A stretch of DNA of 64,000 bases from contig NC_083520.1 of assembly GCF_032362555.1 (NCBI RefSeq), positions 8,928,001 to 8,992,000 of the forward strand, given 5' to 3'. Shown piece by piece: positions 46,501 to 57,720 of this stretch. Under the pieces are notes generated by a model. It made no database searches. It was not told the DNA's origin and saw only the letters and a list, made by a program, of their open reading frames with translations. Within the stretch, counting starts at the first letter, position 1. Each line of letters begins with the position of its first letter. The position numbers were made by a program, and so were the translations under genes. Origin of the DNA: Amyelois transitella. Lineage: Eukaryota; Arthropoda; Insecta; Lepidoptera; Pyralidae.

Positions 46501-49500
46501 TTAATGATAGAATTGAGATTCAAATTGCGACAGGTTGCTAGCCCATCGCCAAAAAAAGAATCCCAAGTTTGAATCACGAGTATCACATATAAACCTTTCT
46601 CTTGAATCGCTCTATCTATTCAAAAACCACCGTCAAATTCCGTTGTGTAGTTTTAAAGATCTAAGCATATACATACATACAGATGGACAGATTCGGAAAG
46701 CGACTTAGCTTCATACTATGTAGTGATTTGAACACCCGCCCGCTCTAAATGTCATTGCGCAAACTACGACAAATCTTCCGCGAACTCTTGAATTTCGAAC
46801 GTCTGAATTATAAAGGCACAGGGTCGTACTCGTACCATCTTCTTGGTCTTCAACCTAGGGTTATTTTGGGTAATATCCTCACTTCTCTGGAAACTGGCGA
46901 GGAGTCCGGAGTGCGCTTGTTGACCATGATCCTAGGCAGGTGTTTTACACGAGGCGACTCCCATCTGAACTCCGCAACATTTGCAGGGGAACTTTACTCA
47001 TATTTGATCATGGTAACACACTTTTATTTGCGTGAATGTTCAGGTTTTCATACAGTGTTTTTTCCCTCACCGTAAGAGCATCGGTTAGTACTTTAACTAA
47101 TGTGCATGTATGTACTAAAGAACCGTTGCTGTATTAAAATTATCCGATGAAAATGCTGCAGTGTAGTTTGTTCCGTTGCTTTTTCTACACATGCGCTTTG
47201 GAAGCGGTAGTGGTTAGATTTAAGTGATGTGACGTCAATAAGTGATACCTTGTATCCAATTTTGAAAATAAATCTATTCTATTCTATCTTTATCTCGTTA
47301 CAAGGTCATCACATCGGCGAGCGCGCACACGTGATCGAACGCGAACAAAACGTATACTCAGGCGACGCTGAAGAAAGACAAGAGTTCATTAACCTCGACG
47401 AGGAGGAAGCTGAGGAATTCGACCGGGAGTTCCAGGCCAAGGCCGGGATGGCTCGGCCTTCCAGGCTGGCCATAGCGGCTCCCCCGGCTGGAAGGGCCGA
47501 AGCTAGATTGGCTTTGCCTGCACCGCCCGCTACCAAGTGAGTAGAAATAGATTTGTCTGATTAGTTCACCCTTTTTACGCTAGATGGCGCTCATACGTAG
47601 CTATGGTTGCGTTTATTATTTTTATATAGTGTTTGCCAATTTTCGTAACTATACGGTCTTAAATACAAATTGAAAGGCTATGTGTATTGCCAGTGTCATG
47701 CTACGTCGGCTGGTAACTTTTTAAACACAAGCTAAATATAATGTATGAATCTGAACTATTCAGAATTCTTCTTTGAATAATTCAGAAAATGAAGAAGAAA
47801 TGTGAACCATATTGGCTTAATTTTTTTTTCGAATAATTTATTTATTAAAAATATTAAAATGTCTTGCCACACAAATTGAGCTGAGTTGATGCAGAATTTC
47901 ATTATGTTTTAAAACAACTATACCCTATCGAAAGTTTTCTCATACATACAGGACATCTAAACATGTATGAACGAGGAATGGTTTATGACTTCTTAAAATG
48001 TTTTCGTGTAATATTATTTGCTATTATAGGGCTAGTAGTTGGTTGTAGCATGTTTGTTAGCACTTAGCAAATAGTACTGTGCACTCTTTTTAATTATGTA
48101 TTCTTTTTTTTCTTATTTATACATATTTCTTTTATCATATTTTATGTTGGATCGGTCTGATGGATTCGGTTTGTAATTATTAAATATACAATTTATGATA
48201 TACACTACACATACATGACATGACATACATACGTGTCAAAGATTAGTTTCTATTTTTTTTTACAGATCTTGCGTTTTCTTAATTCACTTTTTACATGTAA
48301 TTTGAACTACAACTTTTGATTGTGAAACTATAACTTGTTGTTAAATGATATCATTAAAACATAATTATGTAACTACTGTAACGATTTATGAATATTCTTG
48401 TTTGGACTCTGCTTTTAACGTGAGTTCTACAAATGCATAAAAATAAAATAGATTAAAAAAATTTGTAATTAAAACTACTGCACCATTTGAATTTTTCACT
48501 AATACATATTACATAATATCATGTTTTATCCCTATCCGGGGTAGACAAAGTCAGACAGCCTCGAACAGGCAATGTTAAGCTATCATCACCGCATTAAATT
48601 CAAACCCCTAATAAAAATGGAATCCATCAGTCCGAGCCCAGTAGTTAGCCAGCATGGTATATATTGCAGTCGTAGCGAGGAGAGCCCCAGGCGCTCGAAC
48701 CCGAGGCCCTCGGCGCGGCGTCCGCTCCGCACCAGCGCCAGTCCGCTCACGGTGCCACCCAGGTACTTGAATTATTATTATTAACTAGCTTTTATTCGCA
48801 GCTTTGTCCGTGCGAATTTAGATGATAAATTAGCGCCACCTACGTAATTTACCTATTTAAAATTAAGTAGATACTCTAATGGCGCTTAATTCAAAAGAAT
48901 CATTAGCGCCGCAAACGCGCGAATTTAGATGATTAATTAGCGCCACCTACATTATTTATTTTAAATTAATTAGATACTCCAATTTTTAATAATTTAAAAG
49001 AATCAGTAGCGCCACCTACACGCGCTTATTTAGATAATTCATTAGCGCCAACTACATCATTTATTTAAAATTGAGAAGATAATCCAACAGAATACAAACC
49101 ATCTACAAAAGAATACAGGTTTTTCTCAAATCTCACGGGAACTTTACCGTTTACCGGGTTTTTAAAGTATCCCATGTCCTTCATCAGACTTGATATTATA
49201 TATACGCAAAATGTCAAGAAGGTTCTGTAGATAACGCGTGAAGAGGTAACAAACAAACAAAAAACCTTACTTCCGTTTATTATGAATGTGGATGAAGCGA
49301 AAGAAGTGTGCAAGGTCGTGGGAAGTGAAAAGAGGGTACCGCTTACTCAGGGAGGAGATTCTATACATAAGATTCTATAAAAAAGGAAAGTTACTTTTTT
49401 CGTTAAATTTTTATTTACTCTCTCAAATTGACGAGTTTCGAAAATAGTTCCAGATACTGGCGGCGGCGATACTACTATTGAAATATCAGTAACTTATTTT

Positions 49501-49993
49501 AATATTAAAGGTTTCTCGCTGTATATACGTTTGCTATGTTTTTGTATACATATATATTTATTCGTTGTACGATTTCGCTAGTAGTTTGCTTGCATGATAA
49601 ATATATATAAAATAGAGTTAAAGTTTTTCTTTGGAATTAAAAAAAGCATTGCAATTTCTCTTGTGATTTTTCCCTTGTTTGTAATGTGTTTTAATTTGTT
49701 GGCTACAAACATCTTAGGTTAGGTAAGCTTATTTTTTCCAGATACATATACACATACATATAGTCTTTGAAAATATTGTAATAATATAAAATTCCCTTAA
49801 TCGCCTTTTACGACATCCATGGGAAAGAGATGGAGTGGTCCTATTCTTTTTTGTATCGGTGCCGGGAACCACACGGCAATATTAACGGTTATATATGTTT
49901 TTCAGCGTCAGCGTCCGCGAGGTGTACGGCGGTTCTCACCCGCAGCGCCACCGACACAAACACCACAAGTCGCACAGGCACAACGCCGAATAG
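43549..49993 (+). CDS. Mlf: Myeloid leukemia factor (MLF family)
   Basis: Seven coding exons: 43549-43601, 43793-43962, 45300-45385, 45650-45752, 47305-47536, 48670-48762, 49906-49993 (TAG at 49991). All junctions have GT/AG sites and matching phases, giving 274 residues. The start ATCAACATG is a good context. Family hallmarks in order: the N-terminus MSLFGSLMGDVEDDPFF, the segment MRHMRQMNNMMNSLFSDPFG, NGVKETKKTLQDSRTGTKKM, then IGHHIGERAHVIEREQN and RQEFINLDEEEAEEFDREF, all close to animal MLF1/MLF2. The C-terminus is basic and Ser/Pro/Arg-rich and ends in a His/Arg/Lys tail (RHRHKHHKSHRHNAE). MLF proteins shuttle between nucleus and cytoplasm, affect transcription factor stability (Runx/Lozenge in flies) and associate with DnaJ co-chaperones. 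Exon 6 is 93 nt and phase-symmetric, so it can be skipped in frame. Introns 2, 4, 5 and 6 carry transposon debris. A partial copy of exon 1 lies 1157 bp upstream. Confidence 0.95.
43995..44704. mobile_element. piggyBac-like MITE in Mlf intron 2
   Basis: A 710-bp segment flanked on both sides by TTAA (43991-43994 and 44705-44708), the piggyBac-superfamily target duplication. The ends are inverted repeats: left 'ccttttaagcgc', right (reversed) 'ccttttaaccgc'. A second paired block lies further in: 'gtcgtgcccctagcgcg' against 'cggtaggggcacggcaat'. No transposase frame is present, so it is non-autonomous. Confidence 0.75.
45836..45948. repeat. Rearranged family A SINE pieces in Mlf intron 4
   Basis: 'gtgccgtgtggttttcggca' is the SINE 3' end in reverse. 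It is followed by 'tcaccttttatgacatccat', 'aggaagaagaggaatcctat' and 'gggaaccacatggcaa' in forward orientation. The two pieces are head-to-head. Confidence 0.6.
46373..46740 (+). repeat. RTE-like LINE 3' fragment in Mlf intron 4, interrupted by a SINE
   Basis: 'ctagcgacacgcccgggctt' begins the element. After the inserted SINE it resumes with 'aaacctttctcttgaatcgc', 'ttgtgtagttttaaagatct' and 'catactatgtagtgattt', typical of the 3' end of a lepidopteran RTE-like LINE. Confidence 0.65.
46413..46574 (+). mobile_element. Family A SINE nested in LINE, with 15-bp target duplication
   Basis: The SINE head ('ggtcacgtctatatccctt') to 'agaatcccaagttt' is bracketed by the 15-mer 'cacgagtatcacata' at 46398-46412 and 46575-46589. 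This defines an insertion of a 3'-truncated SINE into the LINE fragment. Confidence 0.8.
46745..47090 (-). repeat. TE-derived dispersed repeat in Mlf intron 4
   Basis: On the minus strand it carries 'ctcttacggtgagggaaaaa', 'atgttgcggagttcagatgg' and 'gagtcgcctcgtgtaaaac'. I recall these blocks as common in moth repetitive DNA. The opposite strand is open for 108 codons, but that frame has no domain or splice support and is treated as a shadow. Confidence 0.5.
48522..48592 (+). repeat. Family A SINE head fragment in Mlf intron 5
   Basis: 'ttttatccctatccggggta' and 'gacaaagtcagacagcctcg' correspond to the SINE head; it ends about 80 bp before the exon 6 acceptor. Confidence 0.5.
48815..49090 (+). 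repeat. ~107-bp tandem repeat, about 2.5 copies, in Mlf intron 6
   Basis: Units start at 48815, 48922 and about 49028 with 'aatttagatgataaattagc' or a close variant. Each contains 'ttagcgccacctac' and a second 'tagcgcc' motif. Copies differ by several substitutions. The array follows a LINE-tail fragment ('ttattcgcagctttgtccgt'). Confidence 0.8.
49275..49330 (-). repeat. Family B repeat fragment, minus strand
   Basis: 'gaatgtggatgaagcgaaag', 'aagtgtgcaaggtcgtggga' is the reverse of the family B core. Confidence 0.55.
49796..49880 (+). repeat. Family A SINE 3' half ending 25 bp before the Mlf exon 7 acceptor
   Basis: 'taatcgccttttacgacatc', 'catgggaaagagatggagtg' and 'gtgccgggaaccacacggca' match the SINE's 3' half almost exactly. 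The element ends at about 49880 and Mlf exon 7 begins at 49906, so the sequence usually holding the branch point is at or inside the SINE. Confidence 0.85.
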
Positions 49994-50152
49994 AGCCGCT
50001 AGTGTGACCCGACCCTATGATGACTGTCGCCGAGCTGGGAATATTGTGGAGGTTGCACTTTAAAAGTAAAAAAATAATATCTATATTATTGTCGAATTGA
50101 TATATTGATTGCGAAAAATGCTGTTTTTACATTGTATCTCTTTGTAAAAAGC

Positions 50153-50158
50153 AATAAA
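50153..50158 (+). terminator. AATAAA polyadenylation signal of Mlf
   Basis: 160 bases after the Mlf stop codon, in 'aaaagcaataaaagtcc'. Confidence 0.85.
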
Positions 50159-50199
50159 AGTCCAGCTTTGTAGTTTTTGTTTCGTTAAATATTGTTTCG

Positions 50200-53100
50200 G
50201 GTTATAACATTTTTACATAGTTTTGAAGTGACAGATTTTTTTGTTCCGTAACGGATAAATTGTGTGTGCAACGTCTATGAAATTTTTAGCTCCTTCAGAT
50301 AACAAAACGCAGATGACTGATGGTTTTAAATTTGGAATTGTATTTTCTATGTGTGAGTAAAGACATTGTAGCTAATGTTCTGAAAGAATTGAATGCTGCG
50401 TTTTGTTATAAGTCTTAGGTAATTATTAAGGGTCTTGGGTTTGATACGGGTTCTGCATCACCGACTACGGGCGATACCGACTTTTTAACCCACCATTTAT
50501 AACCACTGGTATTATGTGTCGATTACAAATAGAATTCGAGATATCTGCATCTTTAGTAACTATCTATAAAATAAAGTTGATCTCTGTGACAGATGTCAAA
50601 CACATACAACATTTTGTAGTCTTATCTTTTTCGCACCTTCGTCAAAGTTAGCTTTCCATCCTGCTGTCATAGAGATAGCTATATTTTACAGACTAGAAGG
50701 ATGATATTATCTAAATGTAAAAGTGGACAGGTAGTTAATTTCCTAAAGCTATATCTGGTATTGCAACAAGTTCTTTGGCATCGTACGAATAAATCTTCCC
50801 ATGTAACTGTTATATGTTAAAATTAAAAAGATGAAAAGACAGTTCAGTCATTCTCAAGAACGCGACAGGCAAACAGACGGTTCACAGTTTTGGTTTAATT
50901 GATACCAATTATTCCTCTATGTCTGTCTGCATGTCATAATTTGTAGGAGAAATTTTGAGAAAGGCCCGTTTTCCAGAGAGAAGATGTGGAAATAACGAAA
51001 TTTGATTGGTTATTCCACATCGTCTCTTCTCCACTTTGATGGAAACTCAGAGAAGAAGCTAAAAGACGGAAGTGGTTAACAAAATGCGCGAATATTCTAT
51101 TTGACCAATGAGCGGTAGTTGACATATTTTTTAGTGAGATTATGTATGCAATTATTGTAAGGCTCGATTGTTTGTTTGTAAATTAGAATTTACAAAGAGA
51201 GCTGTGTATTTGTAAGAACGGCCGCTATAGAACAGTTAAGATTAAAAAAAAACACTATATTCTGTATTGTGGTCTTACTCTTGGATCTATGGTCGATTGT
51301 ATTTTTTGAAGTTAACATATTATGTTAGAAAGGATGATTTAATTATTATCCAAAATTGGTTTTTCATTATCACTTGTAATTAACTTCTCATTTTGTATGA
51401 TTAAGTTAATTTTAATTAAATATACCTACTTAAGCTAAAATTTTCGGTTATTTATTTTATCCGTCCACAATTTATCAGTATGTTTATTTGGAGTATTTCT
51501 TTTTTTTATTCCCTATAATTCACTAAGGTCAACTTTACATTCAGTTTGCTATCTTCAAAAATGCAGTGAAAATTTCAAAATTATTATTTAAACCTAAATT
51601 GAAGTAATTGGTTTATTACAATTTAGAACCTGATGCATACTTTAAAATAGGTTAACCAGTAAAATTAAAAAGTTAAATGTTAAGTATAATGCTACCAAGT
51701 TACAATTAAGTCTTCTATCGGACATAGGCCTTGAAAGTAAATTGAATAGTTATAAACAGAAGTATATTTATTTAACCCCTTCAATAAATTACTGATTGAA
51801 GGTTTAGATATATGTGCTTATTGCTCACAGTTTGCTGCATTGAAAAGTAAAAATCTTATCGTAACGGCGTATGCTGTACTGTAAATTATAATCATAAAGC
51901 CAAGTTTTAAAAATATGTACCTACCCCATACGGTGAAGGGATTTGATTGTATGTATGTATTTCACAATGTCATTTTGTAAATGTTGACTAGTAGAGAAAT
52001 GTGCAGTTCAATGAAATTAATTCTTAATTTGAATGCAACAAATTTTTTACACCACTTCTCGGTATACTTTTCTATGTAGCCCACTGTACGTTATTAATTC
52101 AATGTATCATAGATTCATGTAATGTATAGAGGCGTAATATAAATAGTAATAGTGTGTAGAGTTATTAAAGCGGACCCAGGTAATGTTAACTTTAAACAAT
52201 CTTTGTATTTTGTCGCTATCGCTCTACTGTATTAAATGAAGTAACCAGAATAGGTACGTGATAAGAATGCCTTTGTATGCAGAAATAGTGTAGTATATAG
52301 CTTTCTGTATGATTCTATCGGTGTATTGTGGAAATAAGTAGGAAATTCACACATTGTTCTATTGTCTAAAATATTAAACAATATGTATGTACGATTGTAT
52401 AAGGGTTGCTATGGTTTGTACCTACTACTCATTAAAGGAAAACCAACGTGTAGACGGGATGATTGTTTATTTGCAACTGATTCACATAATGACAACTCCT
52501 ATCAATTGGACAATGCAGTTGAACATCGAACACAATATGTCGATAGAATCTCCAGTGTAAAAGTGTTTGGGAATTTGGTAGTCTATACCAAATAATCTTT
52601 TGCAAAGACAATTCAGTATAAAATAAGTAAATGGTTTTAAGAATTATTTGTATTGTACCTATCTGAGTAGTATATATCTTTATAGATTAAAATTATATAT
52701 AAATAACTAGTTTTAAATTACTGTAAGTTAAAAGTACTGTTGAGAAGTCCATTTTTATTCGTTCAATCTCTATGTTTTTTTTTCAATAAATGTTTAAATT
52801 CGTGGCAGAAATATTCAAACCAAAAACGGAGGAAGCGAAAGAAGTTTCTCACTCATTTGATCCGTTTATATTTATTTTATTAATTTTTTTGAAGAACACC
52901 CGCTAGATGGCGTTCCATAAAGAAATAAGTGTCATTCTTATGGGCATGGTTTTCGATGATTAGTTGTAAAATATATAATTGAGTTAGTCCATAGAAATAC
53001 TATTATATCAGGCTAGTTTTATCTTTTTATTTGTCTTATATTTTAGTAAATCATGAAGTTTCCTTCTCTAGAATGTCTATGTACGTCCCTGTACATAATA

Positions 53101-53990
53101 AAAGATGGAATGGGATAATGTAATCATTATTGACGATGTGTCTCATGTCTCATCATCACAGCAAGGAAGTCCGCGCTGACGTCGGCGTTGTTTTCTGCGG
53201 TCTCGTTTAAATGATGGAGCATTAGGCATGAATTACATGATTAGTAGAAAAAGAAAATTCTATTTCTATAACTGGTTAGATGCACAAAATTTGTAAGGTG
53301 CTGGACTCTTTTTTTTTTCATATTTCTGTTTCATATAGTTAAAATTACTAGTAATTGGTGTTAGAAGTTAAAGAACCAATTCTTATTATCTGTGTGATCG
53401 TATAAATAAAGTAGTTAATTGTAACTCATGGACTTTTCATTTATTATGTATGTATCTGTTCAGTAATATAGGTACCTCGTAATCATAATAACTTATTTTG
53501 AGTTGTCAAGTACAAGATAAAGATTTCATGAGATCTCGTTGATAAACCCTTAATTGTATGGATGTTTTTTCACATTTTTGCAGGTCAATTTGTTTAGTTT
53601 AATGGTATACTAACAAACATTCTCTACACGGGCGAAGCCCCGAGTTAGAGGCCAATAAATTAATGAAACAACTTGTTTTGATGATAGTTTTATATTGATT
53701 AAATAAAATTCAGTCACTAAATTAGGCATCCCAAAATCCATATAAGTAGGTAAATTTATAATGATTCACAATTAGAATACATAGTCAAATAATGTAAAAT
53801 AACCTTATCACTACATAAGATTTATACGAATGTAAAATAATTACCCACACCCAAAATTAAATACTGAATTAAAATGATAAATAGCAGTAATATTAAACTA
53901 GATTAAATGGGAAGAATATTTGAGGTGTCGCTTGGTAAGCTAATGGCGTCCGATTTTTCGGCCATTTTGTTTTGGACGCCATTTTGCGGC
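50200..53990. other. Intergenic between Mlf and the minus-strand gene
   Basis: The two genes converge here. AT-rich; no supported exon. Small repeat remnants: a SINE head in reverse near 51925-51962, a family B trace near 52825-52860, and a LINE-tail trace ('acacgggcgaagccccgagt') near 53624-53650. The remainder shows nothing recognisable. Confidence 0.5.
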
Positions 53991-53995
53991 CACTG

Positions 53996-56900
53996 TCAGA
54001 GGCTGAGGCGGCAGATGTCGTCGTTGATTTCGAGCATCTGGTCTATGAATTCTTGGTTGGAAAGCACTTTCGCTAACTGGCAAATGATGGTCCGTAGTTC
54101 ACCCTCTTTGTAGTTCATTTGGGCGTTGCAAAGTTCAATTTCTTCTTTTATTGGGTCTGGTATCTGGAAAGAAAGAAAAAATAAATCATTAGATGCATTA
54201 TCTTGCAAAACCTTTGTCATCATTTCTGGTTTAACCGGGAGAACCCTGAGATGTGTTGATAACATGTTGATTCAGACTCTTGGGTCCACTAGGTACCATA
54301 CCTAAGTAACGTGAGACGGAGATAAGATCTCTGTAACCTAAAGCATTCACCAAAACTAAGCCAAGGATATTCTTGCTTTTGTTTATTTAGCTTTGTTGAG
54401 CTTATATTTTTCCTTGCAAAATCTTTACAGAGCGTCCGGTTTTGCGAGAGAAAATCTTATCGGGTTAGTTCCAAGGTCTATCGTGATATGAAGACTAGGT
54501 CATCTCCTACATGGCCTTTTAAGCCTTATCTTTCTACTACGTCAAAGTTAATTATTTTCTAAAGGTAGAAAATGCGTGATTGTATTCATTTTTACTATCT
54601 ACCACACGATGACTCCGGAAGTTTGCCAAAACATATCGTTATATTACATGCAGAAACATGACATTGTGTGGCGTAACAGAATTCCCAGTATGGTGAAACC
54701 CGGTGTAAGCTGTCATATGAGGCCATTACGGAATGATCTAATTGAAGCCAATGTGTCACTGGTAGGCATTTGTTATCGCTTGCTTGCACAAGTTTGAGCA
54801 GTAACTGTGCGCAGACGCAATAGTCGACGATGTACTACTAGGACAATACAATTAATTCTCTTAGTAACGAAATAAAACTCGGTGACCACCAGTTTAGGTG
54901 AAAATTAATTTTAACACTGCTCGTTGTGACGTCACTTATCACTTAGAATATATACCAAATCTCTATAACAGCAATTAAGCAATATTTTAATATATAATCG
55001 GCGTTTCCCCGTGGTCTTTTTGTTGAGACTAGACTGCAAACCTATCACAAAAGCTAAATTTTAATCTCAAAAACTATTAAACAGGCAAAGTCCGTCTATT
55101 TTACGTTTTCAGTTTCGTCTGATTATCTTTATATGGAAGGTCACATAGGTACATAACTCAAATTACATAGCGTGACAGGACTAGCCTGAATATTACATGA
55201 ATACAATAGCGTTAGTAACATCAATTCTGTGATAACACTGTCATGTCATGATTACAGGGCTGAAGATTAATAGAAATAGGTACACCTACTCATCAATTTT
55301 GTGACTGTTATTAAATATTGAGGCCGTAACAGGCTATTGTGTTGAAACATAATATTAAGTAGGTAGTATGTTTAGTAAAAAAATGTGCTTTGACTGGCCT
55401 ATTTACTGAATACTTTATAGTTTTCAATCAGGTCAGCAGTAGTAATGAATATTTTATGCTGTCCATTGTGCCTTACCAAAGGTCTGAAATGGATATGAAT
55501 GCTGTTTTGCCAGATTTTTTTTTATAGTCCCAGATAGTGGATAGGTCGAAAAAGTACAAGATTTTGGTGAAATAAATCTTCCACAAATATGTTGGGAATT
55601 ACCTATAATTATATATAAAATATTATGTTCGACTTAGGAAGTGTAACATTACCCTGATATAACAGCGAGTAAATTTTTCGTTTTATCTCATAGGAACAGA
55701 GGAAGACTTAAATCATAGGATATTAGGTGTATATTTTTTGTATTAGATACCTACATTATCTGGATCCAGGAAGAGGCTGAATTTGTACTTAGTCTTCCGT
55801 TTCTCCGTTCCATTGTCAAAGAACAGCGTGAACTGCGCGTCCTTACCGCGCCCTCCCACGGGAAAGTACAAGCCAGCTATGAGGTGGCCTTTTTGGTCGC
55901 GGGAAAGAAGACTCCTGTTGAAAATTATAAATTTTGAGGAAGCATTCTTGTACCTTCTTCTGTACCGACACTTTCGCAGCGGCAGTGAACTTAGTTTTAA
56001 GTAATTTGTTTGTGGTCAACTAATGTTATGAAACCAAAAGATGATGTTTATAATGTCCCATAAAAAAAATTGAATTTGACAGAAACATAGGGGAAAATGG
56101 AAGAGGATACTCCATTGAACTCTATCACCAAGAGCTGCAACTCCTAAATGGATTTTCTATGCGCTATCAATCATGATGACTTACGACTGCCGAGTTTAAA
56201 TTTAAAAAATTAGCTATGTTGGTTACTAGAGGCCGCTCGCGACTTCGTCCGTACGGATACCCTATCAATCACGCGGGAACTCTGGGATAAAAATCGTATG
56301 TGTTATTCTTGGTCTTCAGCTACCCACATACCAAATTTCATCGTCATCGGTTCAGTAGCGTGAAAAAGTAACAAACATCCATACTGACAAACTCACAAAC
56401 ACACAAACTTTCGCATTTATAATATTAGTAGGAAGTAGGATGTAAAAATAGGAGATAGCTGAGGAAGAATGCGCTAACTCTTACCTGAAGTTGTAGACCA
56501 GGTTTCTTCGCTCCGTGACATTGACTCCGTCCAAATACGGCCGGGCGGCGTAGACGAGAGAAGTCTGGCATTTGACTTCTGTTCCGCGGGTTTCTCTTTC
56601 TTGCCATTCTACGTAGCTGGTGTTTTGGGGGTTTAGCATGTAGTTGTACTCTTTGCGGCAATGTGGCTCGTCTGACTGGGTGAACCAACCTAGGAGAAGC
56701 TTATGGTTAATATATGAGAGATTGAAACAAGACGAAAAATATGCTCAGTTGCATCCAGAATTCAAAATCGGCCGCTCAGTATTCTTTGTGTTCTTGTATT
56801 TTGATAAATAAAGTAGGCAATTCCTACAATAACTCACCAGTATGTGGATACGCTCGATCAGCCATGACAGTGACGATCCTCGGCACGTGGTATCCCGGAT

Positions 56901-57451
56901 CCGCGAGCATCAGTCCCGGACGGCCATCGATCTTGATCTGAACTCCGACCATCACATGCTCTTTCTCCGCCTCGAGCACCGCCGAGGGACTCTCGCCACA
57001 CGTGACGTATTCCCTCACATCCACCACAGCCTCCTCGCAAGATATCAGGGCCGTCGCAGCAGCGAAGCCGGGAAACTCCTTGTTCAACCCTCGCCAACGC
57101 TTGATCAACTCGAATCCTAACCCTACACATGTGTGCTTTTTAGGTCTGATTGGTGGAGAGTACTGTTCGTAAACGTCGTACAGTTTGTCTGTGGATTTTT
57201 CGAATGCTTCAAAGAGGGAGACGAAGTTGCTGACGGAGTCATAGTTGTCGGTTACGAGGAGCCGGCGCAGCGCCGCTTCGGCTTTCGTCGCGAGCTCCTC
57301 GTGCTTCGCCGGGGTCAGGTCCAACGGCCTGTGGACAGTCAAACGTTGAACTTGTCGTTTTTTAATCCAATTCCATCATTATGCCAGCTGAAAGTGGCTT
57401 TATTTTTTGAGACTGTTGGTCTTGCTACCCGAGAAGACGTGAATATGTACC
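53996..57451 (-). CDS. NAT/transglutaminase-like fold protein (inferred), N-terminal exon unresolved
   Basis: Minus-strand exons: 57328-56838, 56689-56485, 55914-55755, 54163-53996 (TGA at 53998-53996). All have GT/AG sites and phases that match, giving at least 340 residues. The first of these begins mid-codon and has no ATG, so an upstream exon must supply the start. A GC-rich donor CGCAG|gtacat at 57451/57450 is the likely partner, but its frame-compatible reading meets a stop before any ATG, so the true start lies elsewhere or the model is wrong. Numbering from 57328, Cys68 (KKHTCVGLGFEL), His125 (EKEHVMVGVQIKIDG) and Asp144 (LMLADPGYH) sit in the order and local pattern of the Cys-His-Asp triad of arylamine N-acetyltransferases and related papain-like folds. 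The C-terminal exon (NYKEGELRTIICQLAKVLSN) is helical. No signal peptide in the visible part. The exons are certain; the fold is inference and the substrate unknown. Confidence 0.75.
56225..56437 (+). repeat. RTE-like LINE 3' tail in an intron of the minus-strand gene
   Basis: 'gccgctcgcgacttcgtccg', 'taccaaatttcatcgtcatc', 'ggttcagtagcgtgaaaaag' and 'catttataatattagtagga' form a typical lepidopteran non-LTR 3' end. It sits between exons 56485-56689 and 55755-55914. Confidence 0.7.
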
Positions 57452-57720
57452 TGCGAGGCGTGCCCCACCGCGCGGGCGGCAGGGGTAGTCTGGTCACGTC
57501 GCGGGCCGCGGGAGAGTCCCCAGCTCGCGCAACCGAAGCGAGTCAACTCGGCCACTCGGCGCCCCAGCGGCCGACCGCAGGCGAGGCGGGCTCGGCCTCC
57601 GCCCCCGTCGTCTGAAGCGATGCATCGTCGCGGCGACGCTCGCTCGCAACCTCGACGCCCTTTACGAGCGCCTCACGTTGCCTCTCTAACACCAATGATG
57701 ACGGTTTTTCACGCTCTGGA
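57449..57720 (-). promoter_or_regulatory. GC-rich 5' exon/promoter region of the NAT-like gene
   Basis: The most GC-rich stretch near this gene, ending (minus strand) in a good donor at 57450-57449. On the minus strand an ATG at about 57623 opens 43 codons of Arg/Pro-rich sequence before TGA. Its phase does not fit the next exon. This is most simply a 5' UTR exon plus CpG-rich promoter. Confidence 0.45.

Noticed and set aside
46749..47075. 108-codon + strand ORF in Mlf intron 4
   Set aside because: Lies in a dispersed repeat; the repeat reads on the other strand and the frame has no splice or domain support.
48815..49090. CRISPR-like array
   Set aside because: Units of ~107 bp diverge throughout with no constant repeat/variable spacer pattern, and the host is a eukaryote; it is a tandem repeat.
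57133..57615. 160-codon + strand ORF
   Set aside because: Antisense of the NAT-like gene's first exons and GC-rich 5' block.
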